DNA of 20,957 nt, taken from NCBI RefSeq assembly GCF_032335695.1, contig NZ_JACTOJ010000041.1:1-20957 (forward strand). The letters run 5' to 3'. Positions 6,909 to 14,890 of the stretch are shown here, in pieces (the first letter of the stretch is position 1; each line of letters begins with the position of its first letter). The position numbers and the translations under genes are program-made. The stretch comes from JACTOJ01 sp032335695. GTDB lineage: Bacteria; Bacillota; Clostridia; Clostridiales; Clostridiaceae. The notes under the pieces are model-generated. The model saw only the letters and a program-made list of their open reading frames with translations, was not told where the DNA came from and ran no database searches.

Positions 6909-6940
6909 ATTATATCATCTACTAGAGGTTAATTATACCA
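6909..6940 (-). promoter_or_regulatory. Tandem extended -10 boxes upstream of the PBP gene
   Basis: On the minus strand TGGTATAAT (6932-6940) and TGATATAAT (6909-6917) are both perfect extended -10 elements, 23 bp apart. Neither has a good -35. Either would give a leader of about 125-150 nt before the start codon. Confidence 0.4.
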
Positions 6941-7002
6941 CATATTCTATTTAAAAACATATATTCCTCCAAAACAAGAAGGGTTAAATTAATTAACTTT
7001 CA

Positions 7003-7031
7003 TTGACAGAGCAATAATATAATGAAATACT
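7003..7031 (+). promoter_or_regulatory. Candidate promoter of cardiolipin synthase gene
   Basis: TTGACA (7003-7008) is a perfect -35. The hexamer 17 bp downstream is AATACT (7026-7031, 4 of 6). TATAAT also occurs at 7018-7023 but is only 9 bp from the -35. The region is promoter-like but the exact boxes are uncertain. Confidence 0.4.
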
Positions 7032-7064
7032 TTTATCATAGTAATTTTGTTGGAGGTATATCTT

Positions 7065-8489
7065 ATGAATATTATTTTTTATATAGGCTTCTTTATTTAT
7101 GCCGCTTTTTCTATTTCTCTTATTATTTTAGAAAGAAAAAAGCCTGAAAAAACAATAGCTTGGTTGCTGATTTTTATAATAATACCTCCTTTGGCTATAG
7201 TGTTATACGTATTTTTGGGTAGAAATTGGAAAAGACATAAATTAAGAGCAAATTTTTCTCCTGATATGCAAGAGCTGATATTTAGTGCAATAAACAAGCT
7301 TTCTGATATGGAATATTTCCCTTTAATAGAACTTCTAGCCAACAACAGTGAATCTCCCTTATTTGTTAGCAATGAAGTTAAAATATTTAATAATGGCGAA
7401 GAGAAATTTAAAGCGTTAAAAAAAGAGCTAAAAAGGGCTAAACATCACATTCATATGGAATACTATATAGTAAATAGTGATGGCATAGGAAACGAAATAA
7501 AAGATATACTCATACAAAAATCCAATGAAGGGGTTAAAGTTCGCTTTATTATGGATAGAGTGGGCGCCATTCGAGTTAAAAAGAGCTTTTTGAAAGAAAT
7601 GAGAGCAGCAGGAATAGAAATAGTACAGTACTCTTATTTTCTAGCTCCTTTATTAAGAGCCATTAATACTCAGATTAATTATAGAAATCATAGAAAAATT
7701 GTTGTAATCGATGGTGAAGTAGGCTTTGTGGGAGGCATAAACATAGGTGATGAATATTTAGGGAAAGGTAAACTTGGCTTTTGGAGAGACACCCACTTAA
7801 TGGTAAAGGGCGATTTTGTCCTAGGCCTGCAGGCTGTCTTTATAGATGATTATATTACTATAAGAGAAGCCGATAAGAAAACATCTTTTCACGGAGAAGA
7901 CTTTAAGGATTATTTTAAAGCTGTAGACGGAAACGGCAATAAACTTATGCAGCTTATAAAGAGTGGACCAGATTCAAGATATCCCTCCATTGAACAGGCT
8001 ATCATGAAAATGATAACTATGGCAAGAGATCACATATATATAACTACACCATATTTTGTACCTAGTGATGATATATTGGAGGCTATACGAATTGCTTCCC
8101 TAGGAGGAATAGATGTAAAAATTTTATTTCCTGGCTCCTATGATCATGTTATTGTACATTATGCCTCTAGAACTTATCTTGCAGATTTAGCTAAATCCGG
8201 AGCTGAAATTTACCTTTATGATGATAAGGCTTTCGTTCATGCAAAAGTGGTTACAATAGATGGAAAGGTGAGCACAGTTGGCACTGCCAATATGGATATA
8301 AGGAGCTTTGAACTTAACTATGAAATCAATGCTTTAATATATGATAAAGAGGTAACCGAAGAATTAGAAACACAGTTTATGAACGATTTAAGCTTAAGCC
8401 AAAAGGTGAATGTGGATGATTATGATAGAATTCCTATCCATACTGCCCTTTTGGAGGGATTTTCCAGGATATTTTCTTCTTTATTATAA
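7065..8489 (+). CDS. cls: Cardiolipin synthase (phospholipase D family)
   Basis: A 474-residue membrane protein that joins two phosphatidylglycerol molecules into cardiolipin. Two N-terminal transmembrane helices (about 2-22 and 32-51) are followed by two phospholipase D domains, each with an HKD motif: H209-R-K211-IVVI-D216 and H392-A-K394-VVTI-D399. GGxN-like tails follow each (GGINIG, GTANMD). The MEYYIVNSDGIG stretch (131-142) is typical of bacterial Cls. Length is normal. The start is ATG 7065, 8 nt after GGAGG (7052-7056). A TTG at 7047 lies upstream of that site and is rejected. It diverges from the penicillin-binding protein gene and is monocistronic. The hairpin at 8496-8533 just after the stop may act as a weak terminator. 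Confidence 0.95.
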   Translation: MNIIFYIGFFIYAAFSISLIILERKKPEKTIAWLLIFIIIPPLAIVLYVFLGRNWKRHKLRANFSPDMQELIFSAINKLSDMEYFPLIELLANNSESPLFVSNEVKIFNNGEEKFKALKKELKRAKHHIHMEYYIVNSDGIGNEIKDILIQKSNEGVKVRFIMDRVGAIRVKKSFLKEMRAAGIEIVQYSYFLAPLLRAINTQINYRNHRKIVVIDGEVGFVGGINIGDEYLGKGKLGFWRDTHLMVKGDFVLGLQAVFIDDYITIREADKKTSFHGEDFKDYFKAVDGNGNKLMQLIKSGPDSRYPSIEQAIMKMITMARDHIYITTPYFVPSDDILEAIRIASLGGIDVKILFPGSYDHVIVHYASRTYLADLAKSGAEIYLYDDKAFVHAKVVTIDGKVSTVGTANMDIRSFELNYEINALIYDKEVTEELETQFMNDLSLSQKVNVDDYDRIPIHTALLEGFSRIFSSLL

Positions 8490-8495
8490 GGTTCT

Positions 8496-8533
8496 GTTTT
8501 AAACCAGTGTTGATCTTTACACTGATTTAAAAC
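8496..8533. repeat. Dispersed hairpin repeat, best copy
   Basis: GTTTTAAACCAGTGT (8496-8510) pairs with ACACTGATTTAAAAC (8519-8533) with one mismatch and an 8-nt loop. The 18 bp at 8516-8533 are identical to 20187-20204. It lies between the convergent cls and vanZ-like genes, where it may also end transcription, although only short T runs follow. Confidence 0.6.
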
Positions 8534-8579
8534 TTCCTTTAGTTCGGGAGGATATGTTCTCCAAAACATAGTTCAGAGA

Positions 8580-9029
8580 TTACTTATTATATACCTTTAC
8601 AGATTTTTTCCATAATAAAAACAAGTATGTTAAGCACATAGAAACTGCTCCTCCTGAAGTATCGATGAGCACATCTCTGAATTTAGCTGTTCTTCCAGGA
8701 ATAAATATCTGATGAAATTCATCTGTGCAAGCATATAAAAAAACTCCTAAAAGTGATAGCAGAAATAGTTTTTTCCCTGTATATCCGTCTCTCATCACAT
8801 TAAATATTAAAATATACAATATAAAATACTCTGAAAAATGAGCGGCTTTTCTTACTAAAAAATCAGCCATGTTCCCAAAAACAGACTCCATATTCAAGCC
8901 TAATTTATCAAATATGTATATGACAAAGTGACTATTCCCGTCTGATACCACTGCTGGCTGATTGGAAAACATAAATATTAAAATCAGCCAAATAATTAAT
9001 AGAAAAAGCTTTATTCTTCGTTTATCCAT
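8580..9029 (-). CDS. VanZ-like family membrane protein
   Basis: A 149-residue protein with four hydrophobic helices (about 7-22, 66-79, 87-100, 126-140). The VanZ family marks are clear: RKAAHFSEY (60-68), TDEFHQ (102-107) and GRTAKFRDVLIDTSGG (112-127). VanZ of the Tn1546 vancomycin cluster raises teicoplanin resistance, but most family members are chromosomal and of unknown function. Nothing here indicates a glycopeptide resistance cluster (no vanHAX). The start ATG 9029 is preceded by AAGGAAG. It lies convergent with cls and divergent from the uracil-DNA glycosylase gene. Confidence 0.88.
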   Translation of the reverse strand: MDKRRIKLFLLIIWLILIFMFSNQPAVVSDGNSHFVIYIFDKLGLNMESVFGNMADFLVRKAAHFSEYFILYILIFNVMRDGYTGKKLFLLSLLGVFLYACTDEFHQIFIPGRTAKFRDVLIDTSGGAVSMCLTYLFLLWKKSVKVYNK

Positions 9030-9062
9030 GTTGCTTCCTTCCGCATAAAAATGTTTTATATT

Positions 9063-9091
9063 ATTCTACTCCGTAAAATCATATGGAACAA
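9063..9091 (-). promoter_or_regulatory. Weak candidate promoter of the vanZ-like gene
   Basis: On the minus strand TTGTTC (9086-9091), 17 bp, TAGAAT (9063-9068). The -10 matches 5 of 6, the -35 only 3 of 6. Confidence 0.35.
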
Positions 9092-9186
9092 CACTTATAT
9101 TAACTTTTTGTATGAAAAATAATATTTATATGGCATAATACAAGTAATAAAATTACCTATTTGCGGCTAAAAAGGAGATTTTAATT

Positions 9187-9780
9187 ATGAAATACACTGA
9201 GATTATAGAAAAAATAAAATATATAGCTGAGAATTATAAAGAGGAACCCACTGGCGGATGGATAACTGGCGATGGACCAATTCCTGCAGATATAATGTTC
9301 GTTGGAGAAGCGCCTGGTAAAACTGAGATTGAACAGGGAAAGCCTTTTGTCGGCATGGCCGGAAAAACCTTCGAAGGATATTTGAAAACCATAGGAATCG
9401 AAAGAAAAGATATAAGAATAACCAACAGCTGCTTTTTTAGACCTATAAAAATAAAAGAAGGCAAAAATGGCAGGGAAAGCGTAAGCAATAGAACTCCAAA
9501 AACCTCAGAGGTGGAGCTCTTCAGAAGTGTACTGGACGAGGAAATACTTCTAGCAAACCCTAAAATCATAGTAACCTTAGGGAATATACCTCTTAAAAGG
9601 CTTACTGATTTCAAAAGCATAGGAGACTGTCATGGAAGTCTAGTTTTCAATGACAGTCTGAAAAAATATGTATTTCCAATGTATCACCCTTCTGCACTTA
9701 CATATAACAGAAATGAAGCCTTTAAAAATATGTATGAAGAAGATTGGCAAAAGCTAGGGAAAGCTCTTAAAGAAGTATAA
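9187..9780 (+). CDS. Uracil-DNA glycosylase family 4-like protein without Fe-S cysteines
   Basis: A 197-residue member of the uracil-DNA glycosylase superfamily, which removes uracil from DNA in base excision repair. Motif A is GEAPGKTE (40-47) followed by GKPFVGMAGK (51-60). Motif B is HPS (167-169). Asn80 sits where family 4 has its conserved asparagine. Canonical family 4 enzymes bind a 4Fe-4S cluster through four cysteines, two near the N terminus and two near residues 85 and 100. Here the N-terminal pair is absent and only Cys82 and Cys148 exist, so no cluster is expected. It may be a family 4-derived branch with changed activity. The start ATG 9187 is 9 nt after AAGGAG. The stop codon overlaps the terminator at 9780. 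Confidence 0.88.
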   Translation: MKYTEIIEKIKYIAENYKEEPTGGWITGDGPIPADIMFVGEAPGKTEIEQGKPFVGMAGKTFEGYLKTIGIERKDIRITNSCFFRPIKIKEGKNGRESVSNRTPKTSEVELFRSVLDEEILLANPKIIVTLGNIPLKRLTDFKSIGDCHGSLVFNDSLKKYVFPMYHPSALTYNRNEAFKNMYEEDWQKLGKALKEV

Positions 9781-9801
9781 AAAGTGGCTTTTGCCACTTT
9801 T
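9780..9801. terminator. Bidirectional terminator between UDG and glgP
   Basis: AAAAGTGGC (9780-9788) and GCCACTTTT (9793-9801) form a perfect 9-bp stem with a TTTT loop, with T runs available in both directions. It overlaps the UDG stop codon and lies 14 bp from the end of the convergent glgP gene. Confidence 0.85.
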
Positions 9802-9815
9802 TAATTTCAAACATA

Positions 9816-12245
9816 CTATAATATTATACAAGGCTTGGTATTCCATATATTTTTTGAGTATTCCATAATGGTATGATCGCTGGCAAATACTCCTGAATTA
9901 GCAATATTAGATATGCACATTTCATTCCATTTAGCTCTATTCTTATATAGCTCATCCACTCTATTTTGTGCATTTACATAGGAATCAAAGTCTTTAAGAA
10001 CAAAATACTCATCATTCTGATAAAGCAAAGAATCATATATCATTCTAAACTCGCTAGGTGACACCCCAAGAGAGCCATCTATTAAGGAATCTATAATTTT
10101 TTTAAGTCTCACATCATTATTATAGCATTCCATAGCTGAATAGCCGCCATTTTTATAATAATTCAGTACTTCATAATCCCTCATTCCAAATATTACGATG
10201 TTATCGTCGCCAACCTCGTCCTTAATTTCTATATTGGCTCCATCTAATGTGGCTATTGTAACTGCACCATTCATCATAAACTTCATATTACTTGTTCCTG
10301 AAGCTTCTTTTGTGGTAGTGGATATCTGCTCGCTTAAATCCGCAGCAGGTATTATCTTTTCAGCCAAGGATACTCTATAATTCTCTAAAAATACAATCTT
10401 TATTTTACCTTTTATGGACATGTCGTTATTAATCTTATTAGCCACTGTATTTATAAGTTTTATGATTTGCTTTGCTAGATAATATCCTGGAGCTGCCTTA
10501 GCACCAAATAAGAAAGTTCTTGGAACTATATCTAAATCTGGATTTTCCTTCAGCCTATTATAGAGATCCATTATATTAAACAAGTTCATAAGCTGCCTTT
10601 TATAAGCATGAAGCCTCTTAACTTGTACATCAAATATAGAATTAGGATCAACATCTATGTTATAGTGATTTTTAATATAATTTGAGAAATCTATTTTATT
10701 GTCAAGCTTAACTTGGGCTATTTTTTCTTGAAAATTCTTATCCTTAGAATAACTCATAAGTCTTCTAAGCTCAGTAGGCATATATATCCATTTTGTGCCT
10801 ATAGCACTTGAAACTACTTTGGTAAGTCCTGGATTAGCCTGAATCAGCCATCTTCTGTGAGTTATTCCATTAGTTTTATTGTTAAATTTGTCCGGAAAAT
10901 AATTATAAAAATTAGAAAGCTCCTGTTTTTTCAATATCTCTGTATGAAGCTTTGCCACACCGTTTACTGAATGACTTCCAACTATGGCCAAATGCGCCAT
11001 CCTAACAGTTCCATCCTGCACAATAGCCATATTTCTTATTCTCTGCTCATCATTAGGATACTTTGCTCTCAGCTCTTCAATAAATCTTCTATTTATTTCT
11101 TCAACTATCATATATATTCTTGGAAGAATTTTTTTAAACATGTCTACAGACCATTTTTCAAGAGCCTCGGAAAGTATAGTATGATTTGTATATGCCATAG
11201 TATGAGTTGTTATTCTCCATGCTTCATCCCAAGACATGCCTTCCTCATCTACAAGAATTCTCATAAGTTCTGCCACAGCTACGGAAGGATGAGTGTCATT
11301 AATATGAATTGCTATGTGTTCATCAAGTCTTTGCATAGGAAGGTTTAACTTTTTATAGCTTCTGATTATGCTTTGCATGCCTGCACTAACAAAAAAGTAT
11401 TGCTGCTTCAATCTTAGTATTCGTCCCTCTACCTTAGAATCATCCGGATACAGTATCTGAGAAATAGATTCCACCCAAGATTTATATTCCACAGCCTTGC
11501 TGTAATCACCATTGCTGAAAGATGAAAAATCGAATTCTCTTCCAACTGGTTCAGCACTCCAAAGTCTCAAGGTATTCACGGTATTGTTTTTGTATCCTAT
11601 TATGGGCATATCGTATGGCACTGCTATAATAGGCTCATAATTTTTGTGAACAAAGCTTAACTTATTGTTTTCATATTTTGTCTCTACTGTGCCTCCGAAC
11701 CTTACCTCTACTGCTTTATTTTCTTTTCTTATTTCCCATATGTTGCCATCCTTCAGCCAGTTATCTGGTATTTCTACCTGGTAGCCATCTATGATTTTCT
11801 GTTCAAATAATCCATAGTTATATCTTATGCCGCAGCCATTACCCGCAATTCCCAGGGAAGCCATAGAGTCTAAAAAACAGGCTGCCAGCCTTCCAAGGCC
11901 TCCATTTCCAAGCCCAGCATCTGTTTCCTGGTCTTCTAATTCCTTTAAATCAATTCCAAGCTCCTTTAAAGCTTTTTCGCACACATCCTGTATGCCTAGA
12001 TTTATAAGGTTACTCATCAGAAGTCTTCCTATTAAAAACTCCATAGAGAAATAATATACCTGCTTTTCTTGCTTTTCTACATACTGCTTTCTTGTTTTCA
12101 CTATATTTTCTGCTGCATATTCCTTAATTAGAGCTGCCAGTGCCTGATATTTATGTAGCTCAGATGACTCTTCTACATCTTCTGAAAACATAGTGGTGAT
12201 TTTCTTTTTATAATCTCTTTTAAACGTTTCTTTATCTATATACAT
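9816..12245 (-). CDS. glgP: Glycogen phosphorylase
   Basis: An 809-residue glycosyltransferase family 35 enzyme that releases glucose-1-phosphate from the ends of glycogen using phosphate and pyridoxal phosphate. Visible marks: LGNGGLGRLAACFLDSMAS (112-130), HINDTHPS (314-321), NGITHRRWL (459-467), VKRLHAYKRQ (542-551) and the PLP site EASGTSNMK with Lys655. The site has Ser where many homologues have Gly (GTGNMK), a normal variant in Firmicutes. Length is standard. The start is ATG 12245 after AGAGG. A GTG at 12254 overlaps that site. It is the last gene of glgC-glgD-glgA-glgP, 51 bp after glgA. Having degradation in the same operon as synthesis is usual in clostridia and bacilli and suggests turnover is managed at enzyme level. 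Confidence 0.97.
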   Translation of the reverse strand: MYIDKETFKRDYKKKITTMFSEDVEESSELHKYQALAALIKEYAAENIVKTRKQYVEKQEKQVYYFSMEFLIGRLLMSNLINLGIQDVCEKALKELGIDLKELEDQETDAGLGNGGLGRLAACFLDSMASLGIAGNGCGIRYNYGLFEQKIIDGYQVEIPDNWLKDGNIWEIRKENKAVEVRFGGTVETKYENNKLSFVHKNYEPIIAVPYDMPIIGYKNNTVNTLRLWSAEPVGREFDFSSFSNGDYSKAVEYKSWVESISQILYPDDSKVEGRILRLKQQYFFVSAGMQSIIRSYKKLNLPMQRLDEHIAIHINDTHPSVAVAELMRILVDEEGMSWDEAWRITTHTMAYTNHTILSEALEKWSVDMFKKILPRIYMIVEEINRRFIEELRAKYPNDEQRIRNMAIVQDGTVRMAHLAIVGSHSVNGVAKLHTEILKKQELSNFYNYFPDKFNNKTNGITHRRWLIQANPGLTKVVSSAIGTKWIYMPTELRRLMSYSKDKNFQEKIAQVKLDNKIDFSNYIKNHYNIDVDPNSIFDVQVKRLHAYKRQLMNLFNIMDLYNRLKENPDLDIVPRTFLFGAKAAPGYYLAKQIIKLINTVANKINNDMSIKGKIKIVFLENYRVSLAEKIIPAADLSEQISTTTKEASGTSNMKFMMNGAVTIATLDGANIEIKDEVGDDNIVIFGMRDYEVLNYYKNGGYSAMECYNNDVRLKKIIDSLIDGSLGVSPSEFRMIYDSLLYQNDEYFVLKDFDSYVNAQNRVDELYKNRAKWNEMCISNIANSGVFASDHTIMEYSKNIWNTKPCIIL

Positions 12246-12280
12246 AACAGTCACCTCTAGTATTTTTCTGAATATTCATG

Positions 12281-12295
12281 ATATTACGATAATAT
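12281..12295 (-). other. Small AT-rich hairpin between glgA and glgP
   Basis: ATATTA (12281-12286), CGA, TAATAT (12290-12295) is a perfect 6-bp stem in the 51-bp glgA-glgP gap, just after the glgA stop. It is too AT-rich to be a strong terminator. It could stabilise or process the transcript, or be chance. Confidence 0.25.
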
Positions 12296-12296
12296 T

Positions 12297-13730
12297 CTAC
12301 ATCATGCTATTATAAAGTTCAACATATTTATTGGCTGATTTACTCCAGCTATTATCTTCCCACATAGCCGTTCTCACCAAACTGTTCCATATCTTTTTCT
12401 CATCGTAGTAATAATGAACAGCTCTCTGAATTGTATACAGCATATCGTGAGCATTATAATTAGAGAAAGAGAAACCATTACCTTCCCCAGTAAATTCGTT
12501 ATATGGATGTACGGTATCCTTAAGTCCTCCTGTTTCTCGCACTATGGGCAGACTTCCATATCTTAGTGATATTAACTGCCCTATACCGCAGGGTTCAAAT
12601 TGGGAAGGCATAAGAAACATATCGGAGGAAGCATATATCATCTTTGATAAGTCATTGCTGAAAAATATATTTGCAGACATTTTATTAGGATACTTCCATG
12701 CGAAATATCTAAACATATCCTCGTAAGCCCTGTCACCAGTTCCAAGAACTACAAGCTGAAGTTCCATCTTCAATATATCTTCCATAACACAAGCTACTAA
12801 GTCCAATCCTTTTTGATCTACAAGTCGAGTTACCATACCTATCATAGGAATATTCTTATTAACAGCAAGACCAAGCTTGCTCTGAAGTACCTCTTTGTTT
12901 TTCAGCTTTTCTTCCAGCTTATCTCCATTAAAATTATAAGCTATTTCTCCATCTTTCTCTGGATTAAATATATCTGTATCTATACCGTTAACTATTCCCC
13001 ATAAATCATAGGATCGATATCTTAACAGTCCGTCTAAATGCTCACCATAATATTCTGTCTTTATCTCTTCTGCATAAGTTGAGCTCACAGTGGTAATCCT
13101 ATCTGCCATATTAAGTGCGCCTTTCATAAATGAAATGGCATCATAAAACTTCATTTTATCCTCTTCGTAATAGTCTAACCCTAATCCTAAAAGGTCACCT
13201 AAGGTTTCTTTTCCGAAAACTCCTTGATACCTAAGATTATGTATAGTGAACACAGTCTTTATATTATTATAAGGATAATTCCATTGAAAGAAAGCCTTGT
13301 AAAGAGGTATTACCGCTGCCGTATGCCAATCATTGCAATGTATCACATCAGGTTTAAAATCTCCCATGTATCTTACAGCTTCTAAAATAGCCTTGGAGAA
13401 AAAAGCAAATCTTTCTCCATCATCATAGTACCCGTATATCCCATCTCTTTTGAAGTAATATTCATTATCTATAAAATAAAACGGAACACCGTCATATTCC
13501 ATATATTCAAGGCCGCCATATTGATTTCTCCATCCTACCGGCACATTAAAGCTTGCTATATGCTGCATGGAATTTCTCATGTTTTCCGCTATGACACCAT
13601 ATTTAGGTATTATGACTCTGGCATCTACACCTATTTTTCTTAAAGCCTTAGGCAGAGCATAGGCTACATCCCCAAGCCCTCCAACCTTTATAAATGGATG
13701 TGACTCTGATGCTGCAAATAATATCCTCAT
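12297..13730 (-). CDS. glgA: Glycogen synthase (ADP-glucose type)
   Basis: A 477-residue glycosyltransferase family 5 enzyme that adds glucose from ADP-glucose to growing glycogen chains in the cytoplasm. The N-terminal ADP-glucose motif KVGGLGDV (15-22) is intact. HCNDWHTA (131-138) is the conserved acceptor-side stretch. The C-terminal domain carries MVTRLVDQKG (299-308, with the Arg and Lys that hold the diphosphate) and FEPCGIGQL (378-386) with TGGLKDTV (400-407). Length matches bacterial GlgA. ATG 13730 is preceded by AGGAG. It follows glgD by 27 bp and precedes glgP by 51 bp. It uses the product of the GlgC/GlgD pair. Confidence 0.97.
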   Translation of the reverse strand: MRILFAASESHPFIKVGGLGDVAYALPKALRKIGVDARVIIPKYGVIAENMRNSMQHIASFNVPVGWRNQYGGLEYMEYDGVPFYFIDNEYYFKRDGIYGYYDDGERFAFFSKAILEAVRYMGDFKPDVIHCNDWHTAAVIPLYKAFFQWNYPYNNIKTVFTIHNLRYQGVFGKETLGDLLGLGLDYYEEDKMKFYDAISFMKGALNMADRITTVSSTYAEEIKTEYYGEHLDGLLRYRSYDLWGIVNGIDTDIFNPEKDGEIAYNFNGDKLEEKLKNKEVLQSKLGLAVNKNIPMIGMVTRLVDQKGLDLVACVMEDILKMELQLVVLGTGDRAYEDMFRYFAWKYPNKMSANIFFSNDLSKMIYASSDMFLMPSQFEPCGIGQLISLRYGSLPIVRETGGLKDTVHPYNEFTGEGNGFSFSNYNAHDMLYTIQRAVHYYYDEKKIWNSLVRTAMWEDNSWSKSANKYVELYNSMM

Positions 13731-13757
13731 ATAATCACTCCTAAATTTATTTTTTTA

Positions 13758-14876
13758 TTAATATTTTTTCCAAGCATCTACCTTCTCTATAACTAAAGGT
13801 ATTTCCTCGTCGCCTTTAAGCACTTTCTCTTTTCCTATATTTATATTCTTATCCGTAATAATGTTTGAAAGCTGAGCATCTTCTTCAATAATACCATTTT
13901 GCATTATAATGCAGTTCTTCACTACAGCTCCCTTTTTAATTACAACTCTTCTGGATATAACACAATTTTCTACAGTTCCTTCGATTACGCATCCATTAGC
14001 TATAAGAGAATTTGATACTTTGCTTCCTTCGCAATATTTAGTGGGAGCCTCATCTTTAACCTTGGTAAATATAAGTCCATTATTAAAAAATAATTCCTTT
14101 ATTACCTTCATATCAAGGCACTGCATATTGAATCTATAATAAGATTTAATGGAATTAATGCATTGCAGATATCCCTTAAATTCATATCCACCAACAGTAT
14201 ATTCTTTTAGACTTCTATAAATAGCATGTTTTATTTTTCTGCATATTCCTGTAGTTAAGCATTTATAAATAAGATCTATAAATAAACTTTTTTTCATTAT
14301 ATACATTTCCATACATATGTTTGCTTCATCATGAACGCCTATATTCTTTCCTGCGCTCAACACTCTTTTTTCTTCATCCACATTCAAAATATCACAATCT
14401 ATAAAATCAGTAGTGCAGTGAGCCGCCTTTTTATAAATGATAGTTACATCATTTCCCGACTCTTCATGGTATTCCACTGCCTTTTCATAATCTATATTGC
14501 ATATCATATATGAACTTGCTAATATAATATTTTTCTCTTTGCTAAGTTGAAGATAATCAATATTATTTTTATACATATCAATATCTTCTATGGATGGATC
14601 TCCATATCCAAAATTAAATACGAACAGTCCGCCATTTTTTCTATCTAGGTCCCAAGGTCTTCCTCCGCTTAAGTGATCCACCAAGGATCTTGATTTGCTT
14701 TTAGTAAATACTCCTACATTCTGTATTCCGCTGTTCACCATATTAGAAAGTACAAAATCTATGACTCTATATCTTCCTGCCACTGGTATTGATGCTATAG
14801 TTCTATTTCTTGTTAAGTTTTGTATAAGCTCTTCAGTTTCATTTAAATTAAGTATACCCATGTAATCTTTTAGCAT
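13758..14876 (-). CDS. glgD: GlgD, non-catalytic subunit of ADP-glucose pyrophosphorylase
   Basis: A 372-residue GlgC paralogue with the same plan: nucleotidyltransferase-like domain (1 to about 240) and a left-handed beta-helix with hexapeptide repeats (about 265-345). The residues that define catalysis are lost. GGxGxRL is replaced by NLNETEELI (10-18), and the SGDH segment is replaced by SSYMICNIDY (121-130), so the catalytic aspartate is missing. PVAGRYRVIDF (31-41) and HLSGGRPWDLDRKNGG (68-83) remain. In Firmicutes GlgD partners GlgC and raises its activity. It follows glgC with a 14-bp gap that contains the ribosome binding site (AGGAGG), so expression is closely matched to its partner. 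Confidence 0.95.
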   Translation of the reverse strand: MLKDYMGILNLNETEELIQNLTRNRTIASIPVAGRYRVIDFVLSNMVNSGIQNVGVFTKSKSRSLVDHLSGGRPWDLDRKNGGLFVFNFGYGDPSIEDIDMYKNNIDYLQLSKEKNIILASSYMICNIDYEKAVEYHEESGNDVTIIYKKAAHCTTDFIDCDILNVDEEKRVLSAGKNIGVHDEANICMEMYIMKKSLFIDLIYKCLTTGICRKIKHAIYRSLKEYTVGGYEFKGYLQCINSIKSYYRFNMQCLDMKVIKELFFNNGLIFTKVKDEAPTKYCEGSKVSNSLIANGCVIEGTVENCVISRRVVIKKGAVVKNCIIMQNGIIEEDAQLSNIITDKNINIGKEKVLKGDEEIPLVIEKVDAWKKY

Positions 14877-14890
14877 ATTAAGCCTCCTCT

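Noticed and set aside
8580..9029. Glycopeptide resistance locus suggested by the vanZ-like gene
   Set aside because: No vanH, vanA/B, vanX or vanRS genes are nearby, and stand-alone VanZ-like proteins are common in Firmicutes.
9234..9620. A 128-codon open frame on the minus strand inside the UDG gene
   Set aside because: It is antisense to a well-supported gene, has no ribosome binding site or recognisable family, and reads as a compositional shadow.
10971..11348. A 125-codon plus-strand frame inside glgP
   Set aside because: It is antisense to highly conserved phosphorylase sequence, with no ribosome binding site and no homology I recognise.
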